Below are positions 17,511-27,495 of a stretch of DNA of 64,000 nt, one piece after another. The first letter of the stretch is position 1. Each line of letters starts with the position of its first letter. This DNA is from Patiriisocius marinus (GTDB lineage Bacteria > Bacteroidota > Bacteroidia > Flavobacteriales > Flavobacteriaceae): positions 682,001 to 746,000 of the forward strand of contig NZ_BKCG01000001.1 of NCBI RefSeq assembly GCF_008974325.1, in the 5' to 3' direction. The notes under the pieces were generated by a model. That model was not told the origin of the DNA and did no database searches. It worked only from the letters and a program-made list of their open reading frames with translations. Both the position numbers and the translations under genes were made by a program.

Positions 17511-19831
17511 TAGCGAACAATCATTATTTTCTTGATTGTTGTTTCAAGTGCATCTTCACTTGTAATTAAAACCATATAAACTCCAGATGCCACTTTATAC
17601 CTCCCAAAGGCTCTTGTATCCCATTGAACACTTCCCCCTTCGCTTGTTTTCTGAAAAACTAGATTTCCTTCTAGATCGGTAATTTTCACATTCGCATTCT
17701 CCGTTAGTCCATCAATGGTTACATTTCCCTCAAAGCCAGGTCGTACTGGATTTGGGAAAGCAAAAACCTCTTCTAAATTATCCCTTGGCGCAGTTGCGCT
17801 TCCTTTATAAGCAACAAGACCATTTAATGTTGCAAAATACACTACCCCTGTAAATGGATCTATTGCTATATCCTGAATATTATTTGAAGGTAAAGGTGAA
17901 TTTTCATCTGTAAATCGAAGTAATGTTTCTTGTCCATTTGAACTTAGAAGAAACACTCCAGATGTTGAAGTACCTATCCATTTATTATTTGATCCGTCTA
18001 CAACAATAGAGGTAACAATTTGTTCAAAAAGTAATTCTTGCCCTACACCCTCATCGTCTTCAAAAATAATTGATTGGGCTTCTGGCTCAGTCCCATCGTT
18101 AAAAAAACTACCTGGATTAAACAAAACTCTCAATCCTCTTAAAGTCCCTATCCATAATCTGTTTTGAGCATCAAAAGCTAAAGCTCTAATGTCTGAAGAA
18201 GGCAATCCAGCACCTGGACCTTCTCCTTCTCCAATAGACTTAAGTTGTCCATTACTAGGGTTATAACCAATAAGTCCTGTGGGAGTTCCTCCAAAAAACA
18301 CGTAGTTTTCTCGGCTAATTGCTAGTTGACTATAGGCCAACTCCTCTCGACCACCAGATATGTTAGAGACATCAATACGCTGAAATTGACTTGTAGGCGA
18401 AAGTTTTACTAAAGCATCATCTACTAAGGTTTGTAAAAACCAAAGATTCCCATCTCTATCAAAGTCAGAACCATATAAACGGACTCCTGCCGGTCCTCCA
18501 AAAATTGGATTTTCAAGCGGACTATTATTTTCATTATATAATACACTTGGTTCTTGATTTTCAAAACGAAGCAATCCACTTAAAAATGATGAAAAGTAAA
18601 CCTGATCAGGTTCCTCTGGATTTATTGTAACCTCAACAATATTATTAATTCTATCTGCACCAAGTGATGCCGCGATATCATCATGCTTAAAATTTGTCCA
18701 TTGCTCTTCATTTAATCTACTAACCCCTTTTCTAGTTGTTGGGTTAGGATTAAAATCTACCGTAACTGCACCAAAACTTACCCATAATTGTCCAGCTGTT
18801 GCATCTACTGCAAAAGGTTGATTAAATAATGGTCCATCTGGTAATATTTGTTCTGCTAGAGTTGAACTAAAAGGCACTCTTAGTAAACCTTGCTCTGTAG
18901 TTCCTAAATAGAAGTAGTTGCCAAAACTGTATCCTGTTTGTAAATTATAATCGAAATCTGGCAAACTAGTTACTGAAGCCTCTTGTATGAAACCTTGAGA
19001 GTAAGCGAAAATTTGTTCGGTTGTAGTTACTGTAAGCAAGGCATTGTTTACTTCAAAATCTTGGATGTTATTAGCATAAGCTGCAACTTGCTCAGGGGTT
19101 GTACCTCCCAACAATCTAAAAACACGATTATTACTATTAGCAGCTAAAACTCTAGTGCCTAGAGTCTGTATTCCTATAAAATTTCCTGAAACTACTGTTT
19201 CCCAATTTGCAAAATCAATAATATTATCGTCTTCTAATATTGCGCGTCTAATTCCATTTTCGGTCGTTGCTGCATATATATAAGGCAAGGCAATAGTTGT
19301 TTGACTAATATCAATTTGCATTCCTCCATCACCTATAAAGTAAGTGTCTCCAAACTCTAAGCGTTCTAAATCGTATACCGAAATACCAAACTGCGTAGAA
19401 ACATATAACTTCCCTTCATTTTCTGTAAAATGGTTAATGCGTTTTGTATTAGGTGGAATATTCAACTTGTCAAGAATATCAACAACTTTAAGAACATCAT
19501 AATCCTCTGCAGTATTGACAACTTCTATAAGTCCGTTTTCATAGCCTATGGTTAGTAAATCAGTTTCCTGACTATAATGCATAGCAGAAATAGCTTCTCC
19601 TGAAAGACCTTGAACACTTGAAATAGTTGTTATCTCCTCAGTAGATAGATCATAAATAAACACTGCATTTTCTGCTGCAACAAATATTTGGTCATCTCCT
19701 TGCGAAATATCCTTAATAGATACATACGAAAAATAGTCTGTCCACAGATCTTCAAAGTTTTGAGCCTGCATCAATGAAGAAACAAATAAAAATACTCCTA
19801 AAATTGATCTTTTAATGTGCACTAATTCCAT
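17510..19831 (-). CDS. porZ: PorZ-like T9SS protein, two beta-propellers with sorting domain
   Basis: 773 residues from the ATG at 19831, which opens a good signal peptide (MELVHIKRSILGVFLF...MQAQ); an upstream TTG at 19852 is less likely. The N-terminus (NFEDLWTDYFSYVSIKDISQ) followed by FGISVYDLERLEFGDTYFIG matches what I recall of the PorZ N-terminal propeller. Two-component-regulator-like blades continue to about 690, then a type A T9SS sorting domain (FPNPVRPGFEG ... VYMVLITSED). PorZ is part of the attachment complex that anchors T9SS cargo to A-LPS; its length in Porphyromonas (776) is nearly equal. Overlaps recO by TAATG. An alternative is a generic propeller protein. Confidence 0.82.
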   Translation of the reverse strand: MELVHIKRSILGVFLFVSSLMQAQNFEDLWTDYFSYVSIKDISQGDDQIFVAAENAVFIYDLSTEEITTISSVQGLSGEAISAMHYSQETDLLTIGYENGLIEVVNTAEDYDVLKVVDILDKLNIPPNTKRINHFTENEGKLYVSTQFGISVYDLERLEFGDTYFIGDGGMQIDISQTTIALPYIYAATTENGIRRAILEDDNIIDFANWETVVSGNFIGIQTLGTRVLAANSNNRVFRLLGGTTPEQVAAYANNIQDFEVNNALLTVTTTEQIFAYSQGFIQEASVTSLPDFDYNLQTGYSFGNYFYLGTTEQGLLRVPFSSTLAEQILPDGPLFNQPFAVDATAGQLWVSFGAVTVDFNPNPTTRKGVSRLNEEQWTNFKHDDIAASLGADRINNIVEVTINPEEPDQVYFSSFLSGLLRFENQEPSVLYNENNSPLENPIFGGPAGVRLYGSDFDRDGNLWFLQTLVDDALVKLSPTSQFQRIDVSNISGGREELAYSQLAISRENYVFFGGTPTGLIGYNPSNGQLKSIGEGEGPGAGLPSSDIRALAFDAQNRLWIGTLRGLRVLFNPGSFFNDGTEPEAQSIIFEDDEGVGQELLFEQIVTSIVVDGSNNKWIGTSTSGVFLLSSNGQETLLRFTDENSPLPSNNIQDIAIDPFTGVVYFATLNGLVAYKGSATAPRDNLEEVFAFPNPVRPGFEGNVTIDGLTENANVKITDLEGNLVFQKTSEGGSVQWDTRAFGRYKVASGVYMVLITSEDALETTIKKIMIVR

Positions 19832-19879
19832 AGATAATATAACAGTTACCAAGATTTATTATTGTAATTGTCGCAATTT

Positions 19880-19909
19880 AAAAAGGTTGCCAACAATGGC
19901 AACCTTTTT
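19880..19909 (-). terminator. Terminator after gdhA
   Basis: 12-bp stem AAAAAGGTTGCC / GGCAACCTTTTT with a 6-nt loop, A-run on the left side. It ends gdhA transcription (leftward) before porZ. Confidence 0.85.
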
Positions 19910-19941
19910 ATTTTATAAAATACTATATTTTATTTCAAATA

Positions 19942-21297
<1,356 letters not shown>

Positions 21298-21403
21298 TTA
21301 TTCAGAGTACCGTTAAGTAACTCTAATTGAAAGTTTCGGACTTTTTTGTTATAGCCGAAATTTTAATGTTGATAAAGTTTCAGCAAAAATAAACAACTAA
21401 ACA

Positions 21404-21438
21404 TATTGATATCATAAAATTACATCAAAATATCAATA
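21404..21438. repeat. Inverted repeat upstream of gdhA
   Basis: TATTGATAT (21404-21412) and ATATCAATA (21430-21438), 9-bp perfect arms with a 17-bp spacer, 12-20 bp beyond the possible gdhA -7 box. Could be an operator for the divergent gdhA / 21612 region. In DNA this AT-rich it may be chance. Confidence 0.35.
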
Positions 21439-21573
21439 CATTACAATCATATAGTAAATTGACCGTTTCAATTATGTAGTCACATATTGTTAATTATTAA
21501 GCTTGATAATTGATGATTTATCGTTAAACCGCTTTAATAAAGGGTTTAAATTTCAGTGTTTGCCCAAATTTTA

Positions 21574-21581
21574 TATATTTG
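21574..21581 (+). promoter_or_regulatory. -7 promoter box for the 21612 gene
   Basis: TATATTTG, exact match to TAnnTTTG, 30 bp before the ATG. The -33 element at standard spacing is only TTT-like. Confidence 0.55.
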
Positions 21582-21611
21582 TTGCGTCCTAAACCTAAAC
21601 TTTAACTTCTA

Positions 21612-22421
21612 ATGAATACCAGAATTTTCCTATTGGTATTATGTCTAATAGCTTTATGTAAGCAAGACATTAACGCTCAAGCCGGTTTTTCTCATGAAAT
21701 TGGTGTTATTACTGGTCCCGTCGCCTTATACTCAGATTATGGTATTAGAGGTAATTCTGAAACAAATGTAGGGAACACTACTATTGGTTTTGGAATTGTC
21801 CACTACCTTAACTTTTCATACCGTGCAGATTGTAACTGTTACACAAGAGATACTTACTTTAATGATCACTTTAAATTAAGAAACGAACTTAATTATCATA
21901 AAACACAACTACAACATTATGGTCCTCTTGTAGAGCCTGATGAAACTAGTTTGTTTTCAGATCAATTAAGAGCCGTTAGTGGAAGCACACGTATTATAGA
22001 AATAGGCTCACAAATTGAATACTTTCCTTTGAGTATTAGAGATTTTGCAGCACACTCCTATTCATTTGCACCTTTTGTAAGTTTTGGGGTTCACTATGTT
22101 AATTTTGATCCAGAAATTTCTTCAAGTTTAGCACCTGATGGAAATTTAAATACCCCTTTTGCATCACCACCTAAATATATTAACGCATACCAACAAGAAG
22201 GAGATTCTACTTGGGGTGTTTTATGGAGTATAGGTGTTCGTTACAAGTTAAATGACTATGCCGATTTAATGCTAGATAGTCGCTGGACATACTATTTTAG
22301 TGACTGGGTTGATGGTTTAAACCCATCATTTGAAAACAATGGAACAACTCCAGTACCTGAAAACAAAGCTAATGACTGGATGTATTGGTTAAACTTAGGG
22401 TATATCTATTACTTAGATTAA
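21612..22421 (+). CDS. Conserved envelope protein, THC0290_0291-like
   Basis: 269 residues with signal peptide (cleavage near INAQ). Central conserved stretch NFSYRADCNCYTRDTYFNDH has a C-X-C pair. Alternating short aromatic/hydrophobic strands and the final YIYYLD suggest an outer-membrane beta-barrel. From memory it resembles the uncharacterised Bacteroidota family named THC0290_0291. No catalytic motif is seen. Single gene with its own -7 box and a strong terminator at 22461-22504. Confidence 0.78.
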   Translation: MNTRIFLLVLCLIALCKQDINAQAGFSHEIGVITGPVALYSDYGIRGNSETNVGNTTIGFGIVHYLNFSYRADCNCYTRDTYFNDHFKLRNELNYHKTQLQHYGPLVEPDETSLFSDQLRAVSGSTRIIEIGSQIEYFPLSIRDFAAHSYSFAPFVSFGVHYVNFDPEISSSLAPDGNLNTPFASPPKYINAYQQEGDSTWGVLWSIGVRYKLNDYADLMLDSRWTYYFSDWVDGLNPSFENNGTTPVPENKANDWMYWLNLGYIYYLD

Positions 22422-22460
22422 TTTTCTAAACAATACTCAACAGTTATGTAGTAGTATATA

Positions 22461-22504
22461 AAAACTGCGGAAATTTTCAACATTGAAAGTTTCCGCAGTT
22501 TTTA
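22461..22504. terminator. Bidirectional terminator between convergent genes
   Basis: AAAACTGCGGAAA / TTTCCGCAGTTTT, 13-bp stem, inner part also pairing (TTTTCA / TGAAAG). Serves the 21612 gene and the leftward 22537 gene. Confidence 0.88.
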
Positions 22505-22536
22505 TATTAAAGAGTTTTTTTAAAATATTTCTTTAA

Positions 22537-23679
22537 TTAGCCAATAGCTTGTTTTAAATCTTCAATTAAATCGAAAGCATCTTCAATACCTACACTTAAT
22601 CTAATCAATGAATCTACAACGCCTGTTTTTTCTCTTTCTTCCTTGGGGATGCTGGCGTGAGTCATGCTTGCTGGATGACCTGCTAAAGACTCTACTCCAC
22701 CTAAACTTTCGGCTAAAGTAAAAACTTTTAGCTTTTCAACTATTTTAATTGCATCGTTATAATTATTACCTTTTGTAACAAAGGAAATCATACCTCCAAA
22801 ATCTTTCATTTGCTCTTTAGCAATATCGTGATTAGGGTGATCTTCAAACCCTGGCCAATACACTTTTTCAATCTTTGGATTACTTGCTAGATACTTCGCA
22901 ATTACTTTCCCATTTTCGCAATGGCGTTGCATACGTATGTGCAATGTTTTAATCCCTCTCAACACTAAAAAACTATCTTGAGGACCACAAATAGCACCAC
23001 TAGCATTCTGAATAAAATAGAGTTTCTTTGCTAGCTCTTGATCTTTTACAATGAGTGCACCCATAACTACATCGCTATGTCCTCCTAGGTATTTAGTTGC
23101 CGAATGCATAACAATATCAGCCCCTAAATCTAGTGGCGTTTGTAAATATGGCGTTGCAAAAGTGTTATCTACTGCCAAGAGTACATTATGCTTTTTAGCG
23201 ATACTTGCAGCGGCTTTAATATCAATAATATTCATCATTGGGTTTGTAGGAGTCTCTACCCAAATAAGTTTAGTTTTATCGTTTATAAAGTTTTCAATAT
23301 TTGCAGCATTACTCATACCAACAAAATGAAATTTGATTCCAAAACCTTCAAATATTTTAGTAAATAAACGGTAGCTACCTCCGTACAAATCGTTCGTAGA
23401 GATTACTTCGTCGCCAGGGTTTAATAATTTAATTACAGCATCTATAGCTGCTAATCCACTCCCAAAAGCAAGACCATATTCGCCATTTTCAATACTAGCT
23501 AGATTACTTTCTAAAGCTGCTCTAGTTGGGTTTCCGCTTCGAGAGTATTCAAAACCTTTATGTCCTCCTGGAGTTGTCTGCGAATAGGTGCTTGTTTGAT
23601 AAATAGGAGGCATTACACTACCATAAGCTGGATCTACATTATGTTGACCTCCGTGTATTGTTTTTGTATTAAATTTCAT
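22537..23679 (-). CDS. Cystathionine gamma-synthase/lyase family PLP enzyme
   Basis: 380 residues from the ATG at 23679; a TTG at 23691 would add MGLG but is unlikely. Cys/Met metabolism PLP-dependent family: FEYSRSGNPTRAALE, AFGSGLAAI, VDNTFATPYLQTPL, HSATKYLGGHSD with the Schiff-base lysine, and the C-terminal SLGGVESLAGHPASMTH. Reactions in this family are gamma-replacement of an activated homoserine (metB) or cleavage of cystathionine to cysteine (mccB/CTH). The sequence alone does not separate these. Cytoplasmic, single gene. Confidence 0.93.
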   Translation of the reverse strand: MKFNTKTIHGGQHNVDPAYGSVMPPIYQTSTYSQTTPGGHKGFEYSRSGNPTRAALESNLASIENGEYGLAFGSGLAAIDAVIKLLNPGDEVISTNDLYGGSYRLFTKIFEGFGIKFHFVGMSNAANIENFINDKTKLIWVETPTNPMMNIIDIKAAASIAKKHNVLLAVDNTFATPYLQTPLDLGADIVMHSATKYLGGHSDVVMGALIVKDQELAKKLYFIQNASGAICGPQDSFLVLRGIKTLHIRMQRHCENGKVIAKYLASNPKIEKVYWPGFEDHPNHDIAKEQMKDFGGMISFVTKGNNYNDAIKIVEKLKVFTLAESLGGVESLAGHPASMTHASIPKEEREKTGVVDSLIRLSVGIEDAFDLIEDLKQAIG

Positions 23680-23841
23680 ACCTAAGCCCAAAGCGGGAGT
23701 TTATTATTAATTACTATATCTGTTTGAAAATTGAAAATAAGGCATAATAATATTTAGATAAGTTATCTATTATTAGTTTTTAAGTGTTCAAAATTCTTAA
23801 TTCAAAACTACTAGTTTCCTTTCTCTTCTAAAAAACTGTCG

Positions 23842-23849
23842 TAATTTTG
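23842..23849 (+). promoter_or_regulatory. -7 box immediately before the 23854 start codon
   Basis: TAATTTTG, exact TAnnTTTG, ending only 4 bp before the ATG at 23854. If used, transcription would start at or next to the initiation codon, giving a leaderless mRNA. Confidence 0.5.
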
Positions 23850-23853
23850 TGCT

Positions 23854-24618
23854 ATGATTGACAAATTTGCTTCTGTTTTAATTTTATCGTTACTTTTTAT
23901 TAGTTGTAATTCTTCTTTGAAAGAACCAATTGAGATAACTATTGATCAATCTACTTTAACCGAATGTGCAACTGCAGCTTGCCCAGAGGTTTTAGTAGAA
24001 TATATACAATATGAAATTGACGCAAAAAAAACAAGAGCACTTAATGACAGTATCAACAATTTTATTATTAATTCATTAAATTTGGGCGACCCTGCAGCTG
24101 CGGCAATTGCTACAAACCCAAACGAAGCTATACAATATTTCATCAAAGATTACTGGAGAGACACGAGCGAATTTCCTGAAATCAATGAATATGAAGCAGA
24201 GGTTATCGTTATTGAAAATTTCCGAAGTGATGATTTAATTTCAATTGAAATGTCTCAGTATAGCTATACAGGCGGCGCACACGGATACAACTCAGTTTCC
24301 TTCTTAAATGTAGATTCTAAAACGGGCGAAGTCATTACAAATAACCAATTTATAAAAGATAAAAATGCGTTAACAGTACTTGCTGAAAATAAGCTTCGAG
24401 AAAATTATAATTTATCTAAAACCGATAATATTAACGCAGGTGTTTTTTGGTTTGAGAATGACACATTTTACTTATCAAATGCCATAGGAATTAGCAATGG
24501 AAATTTAGTTATCCACTACAACTCGTATGAAATTGCTAGTTATGCGGACGGATCAATTGATATTGAATTACCTCTTGAAGAGGCTGCACCTTTTTTAAAT
24601 TATTCTGTCAAAAATTAG
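23854..24618 (+). CDS. Lipoprotein with DUF4163/DUF3298 domains
   Basis: 254 residues. Lipobox LLFISC (Cys18) after a short hydrophobic stretch. The part 27-130 has the DUF4163 pattern (VEYIQYEID...LNDSINNFI), and 150-250 the DUF3298 pattern (YTGGAHGYNSVSFLNVDSKTG ... ALTVLAENKL). This domain pair occurs in secreted PdaC/RsiV-like proteins of unknown or polysaccharide-related function. The Gly-Gly-Ala-His motif is conserved. Ends 3 bp before the stop of the convergent DinB-like gene. Confidence 0.85.
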   Translation: MIDKFASVLILSLLFISCNSSLKEPIEITIDQSTLTECATAACPEVLVEYIQYEIDAKKTRALNDSINNFIINSLNLGDPAAAAIATNPNEAIQYFIKDYWRDTSEFPEINEYEAEVIVIENFRSDDLISIEMSQYSYTGGAHGYNSVSFLNVDSKTGEVITNNQFIKDKNALTVLAENKLRENYNLSKTDNINAGVFWFENDTFYLSNAIGISNGNLVIHYNSYEIASYADGSIDIELPLEEAAPFLNYSVKN

Positions 24619-24621
24619 CTT

Positions 24622-25083
24622 CTAAATACCTAAAGCTCGCTTTAATGCAAGGATACATCCAAGATGAATTCCTTCATGGAAATTATTGAAAATTAGAGCG
24701 TCTTGAGCAGAAGTCAATGTTGTTTTAGTTGTAACGGTGTATTCTTTGTAATTTATAAAAAGTCCTTTTTCCCAATCTTCCTCTGTCTTATTTATAAGTG
24801 TGTGAAGTTGGCTTTTACACAAATCTATTTCCTCTTGTGTTACGTCACCTTGGGGTGCTGTTCCTTTTCTAAATTTAGTTATTTCTTCTTCTGAAACATT
24901 CATAGGCAATCCACTGAGTCCATATACTAATAATTGCTGCGTTATCACGGTATGTTTAATGTTCCAAAATATATTGTTATTGAAACCTTCTGGAATTTTG
25001 TTCAGTAATTTCAAAGGGGTTTTTTCTAAGAACTGTAAAAATAGGTCCCTGTTTTTTAAAGTGATATCAATTGTGTATTTCAT
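24622..25083 (-). CDS. DinB-family protein (DinB_2)
   Basis: 153 residues, four-helix-bundle pattern. Putative metal-binding histidines: NIKHTV (near 45) and NNFHEGIHLG (near 135-140), the His-triad arrangement of DinB/YfiT proteins. Members include bacillithiol- or mycothiol-dependent transferases and others without known substrate. Convergent with the 23854 gene and divergent from the 25178 gene. Substrate unknown. Confidence 0.85.
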   Translation of the reverse strand: MKYTIDITLKNRDLFLQFLEKTPLKLLNKIPEGFNNNIFWNIKHTVITQQLLVYGLSGLPMNVSEEEITKFRKGTAPQGDVTQEEIDLCKSQLHTLINKTEEDWEKGLFINYKEYTVTTKTTLTSAQDALIFNNFHEGIHLGCILALKRALGI

Positions 25084-25177
25084 CTATGGTTCTTTTAGCA
25101 TAAAAATAAGCGAAAAAAAAATGAAATGCCCGTACCTTTATCGCGACGTAAAATTTCGAAATTAAAGCTATTATATT

Positions 25178-25534
25178 ATGCAGAAAATATTTTATTTAAG
25201 CACGTGCGATACCTGTAAACGAATTATGAAAGAGATTAAAATTCCTCAATCGTTTATTAAGCAAGACATTAAAACAGAGGCATTGACCGAAGAAGACATT
25301 GAACACATGTTCAATATTTCTGGAAGTTATGAAGCTCTTTTTAGCAAACGAGCCAGGCTTTATAAAGAACGTAATTTGAAGGATGCTGGATTGCTTGAAG
25401 AAGATTATAAACATTTACTTTTAGAACATTATACTTTTTTAAAACGTCCTGTTATCATTAATAACGACGAAATTTTTATTGGTAACAGTAAAAAAGTAGT
25501 GGAAGCTGCAAACAAATCTATACACTCAAGTTAG
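25178..25534 (+). CDS. ArsC/Spx-family thioredoxin-fold protein
   Basis: 118 residues. FYLSTCDTCKRIMKE contains a Cys-X-X-Cys at residues 10-13, as in ArsC/Spx/YffB proteins; the segment LFSKRARLYKERNLKD and YTFLKRPVIINNDEIFIG complete the family pattern. Arsenate reductases of this class need an Arg triad; only part of it is evident, so an Spx-like or YffB-like role is as likely. A TACCTTTA element (25133-25140) 38 bp upstream is a probable -7 box. The EamA transporter gene follows after 13 bp and is likely co-transcribed. Confidence 0.88.
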   Translation: MQKIFYLSTCDTCKRIMKEIKIPQSFIKQDIKTEALTEEDIEHMFNISGSYEALFSKRARLYKERNLKDAGLLEEDYKHLLLEHYTFLKRPVIINNDEIFIGNSKKVVEAANKSIHSS

Positions 25535-25547
25535 CTGTTTTAATATT

Positions 25548-26447
25548 ATGAATTCTAGACTTCTAGCCTTAATTGCAGCTTTTAGCGCAAGTTTTATCTA
25601 CGGAATAAACCATACCATAGCAAAAGGATTAATGCCTAAAGTAATTGAACCTTTTGGTTTTATATTACTTAGAGTTACGGGCGCTGCAATTTTGTTTTGG
25701 ATAATCAGTCTTTTTTACCAACGTGAAAAAATTGACCGAAAAGATTGGGGTCGTTTTATTATATGTGCTCTCTTTGGGATGGTGATAAATATGAACTTTT
25801 TTTTTAAAGGCTTAGAACTTTCAACACCCATAAATAGTAGTGTTGTTATTACACTATCTCCTGTTTTATTACTCATATTATCTGCACTAATTTTAAGTGA
25901 AAAAATAACGTTGATTAGAGGTGTGGGTATTGCTCTTGGATTAGGCGGGGCTTTACTTTTAATATTATTTGGCGCTAAAATTCAAACCAATGCACCCAAT
26001 ATACCATTAGGTAATTTCTTCTTTTTTGTGAATGCGGCATCGTATGCATTTTATCTCATTTTCGTGAAAAAATTAGTTGGTAAGTATAGTTCAATCACGC
26101 TCATGAAATTTATGTTTTTGATTGCATTTTTAATCAACTTACCTATTGGCTGGAGTCAATTGTCTGCAGTAGAATGGACAGGATTAAATTTTAGTGAGTT
26201 ATGGCAGTTAGGTTTTGTTGTGGTTTGCACTACGGTACTAACCTACCTTTTTAATATTTATGCTCTTAAACAATTGAGCCCTTCAGTAATTGGTGTATTT
26301 ATATATTTACAACCTCTTATCGCTGCAATTTTTGCTGTTGCGACTGGAGCAGATAGTTTATCTCCTTTAAGGATAGGTGCTGCTTTTTTAATCTTTTTTG
26401 GTGTGTACTTAACTACCCGAAAAAAGAAAATTCCTGCTTCCGCTTAG
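25548..26447 (+). CDS. EamA/DMT-family transporter
   Basis: 299 residues with ten hydrophobic segments in two homologous halves, as usual for drug/metabolite transporters (AFSASFIYGINHTIAKG in half one; GNFFFFVNAASYAFYLIFVKK in half two; ends with basic RKKK). Inner-membrane exporter or permease, substrate not predictable. Downstream of the ArsC/Spx-like gene by 13 bp. Confidence 0.92.
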   Translation: MNSRLLALIAAFSASFIYGINHTIAKGLMPKVIEPFGFILLRVTGAAILFWIISLFYQREKIDRKDWGRFIICALFGMVINMNFFFKGLELSTPINSSVVITLSPVLLLILSALILSEKITLIRGVGIALGLGGALLLILFGAKIQTNAPNIPLGNFFFFVNAASYAFYLIFVKKLVGKYSSITLMKFMFLIAFLINLPIGWSQLSAVEWTGLNFSELWQLGFVVVCTTVLTYLFNIYALKQLSPSVIGVFIYLQPLIAAIFAVATGADSLSPLRIGAAFLIFFGVYLTTRKKKIPASA

Positions 26448-26536
26448 ATTTACAATTTACATTTTGATAAATTAGACTTAACTGCTTAGTTTTAATTTAT
26501 TTGTATATTTAAAGTCCTAATTTTAAACCTATAAAA

Positions 26537-26902
26537 ATGAAAACTCAAGAAATAGCAGATAATTTAGTTAAATGGTGTAATGCTGGTGAAGAAAGTAAAT
26601 GTTACGAGCAATTATACAGTCCAGATATTGTAAGTGTAGAGATGGAAGGTAGCGATAATCAAGTTGCCAGAGGAATGGAAGAAGTTGCAAAAAAAGGAGA
26701 ATGGTGGCGTGAAAACTTTGAAGTTCACAGCGCTAAAACTAGTGAGCCAATGGTTGCAGACAATTGGTTTAGTGTTCGTCATGAAATGGACATAACTCAC
26801 AAACCAAGTGGTCAACGTAGTACGATGCAAGAGCTAGGAATCTACGAGGTTAAAAATGGTAAAATTGTAAAAGAACAGTTTTTCTATAACAACGAACAAT
26901 AA
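26537..26902 (+). CDS. SnoaL-like / NTF2-fold protein
   Basis: 121 residues, no signal peptide. Pattern of SnoaL-like domains: N-terminal helix (EIADNLVKWCNAGEESKCYEQLYSPD), a strand GMEEVAKKGEWWRENFEV, and TMQELGIYEVKNGKIVKEQFF at the end. NTF2-fold proteins include isomerases, hydrolases and binding proteins; which applies is unclear. Monocistronic, strong terminator at 26928. Confidence 0.87.
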   Translation: MKTQEIADNLVKWCNAGEESKCYEQLYSPDIVSVEMEGSDNQVARGMEEVAKKGEWWRENFEVHSAKTSEPMVADNWFSVRHEMDITHKPSGQRSTMQELGIYEVKNGKIVKEQFFYNNEQ

Positions 26903-26927
26903 TCCTTACTGTTAAGTTTATAATACT

Positions 26928-26962
26928 AAAAAGCCAAACGTTATTAACGTTTGGCTTTTTTT
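26928..26962. terminator. Bidirectional terminator
   Basis: 15-bp stem AAAAAGCCAAACGTT / AACGTTTGGCTTTTT with a 3-nt loop and T-run, between the SnoaL-like gene and the convergent thioesterase gene. Confidence 0.92.
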
Positions 26963-26982
26963 AATATTTGCAGACGAGTACA

Positions 26983-27468
26983 TTACTCCGCAGAATCTAA
27001 GTGCTGAGGTACTTGTCCATGTTGTCTTGTATGCTCTTTTGTAATTGTATAAAAATCGTCAGTTCTATCAAGTTTATTAAGGTTATCGTATAACTCTTGT
27101 GGAAGAGGTCGTAATTTTCTTGTGTTTAGATCTATCCATCCACCCATCATTTCGCAACGAGCTATATTTCTTCCTTTGTAGTCATAGAAATTGTGCTGAA
27201 AAGAGAAATACATTCCGTCGTCACTAATTCCTTTTAATTGTAGACTTACTTTTATTGGTTTACCAGGGAAAACCTCTTTAAAGTAAAACATATGCTCATA
27301 AAAAACTACTGGACCAATTGCAAATTCTACCATTTTTGCTTGACCAAAACCATTTTCAAGCATAAAACTTAAACGAGTGTGACTCATATAATTAATATAA
27401 GCACTATTAGCTAAGTGGCGATTTGCATCTATATCGTTCCATCGCACTTCAAATTCTTTTAAATACAT
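26983..27468 (-). CDS. Acyl-CoA thioesterase (4HBT hotdog fold)
   Basis: 161 residues. EVRWNDIDANRHLANSAYINYMS is the hotdog-fold active-site helix of 4-hydroxybenzoyl-CoA thioesterase/FadM-like proteins, with the Asp (ND-ID) in place. Hydrolyses acyl-CoA thioesters; substrate not predictable. Lies 27 bp downstream of the alpha/beta hydrolase gene, so probably co-transcribed and under the same TetR operator. Confidence 0.9.
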   Translation of the reverse strand: MYLKEFEVRWNDIDANRHLANSAYINYMSHTRLSFMLENGFGQAKMVEFAIGPVVFYEHMFYFKEVFPGKPIKVSLQLKGISDDGMYFSFQHNFYDYKGRNIARCEMMGGWIDLNTRKLRPLPQELYDNLNKLDRTDDFYTITKEHTRQHGQVPQHLDSAE

Positions 27469-27495
27469 AATTAATTTTTTTTCAAAATTATAATT

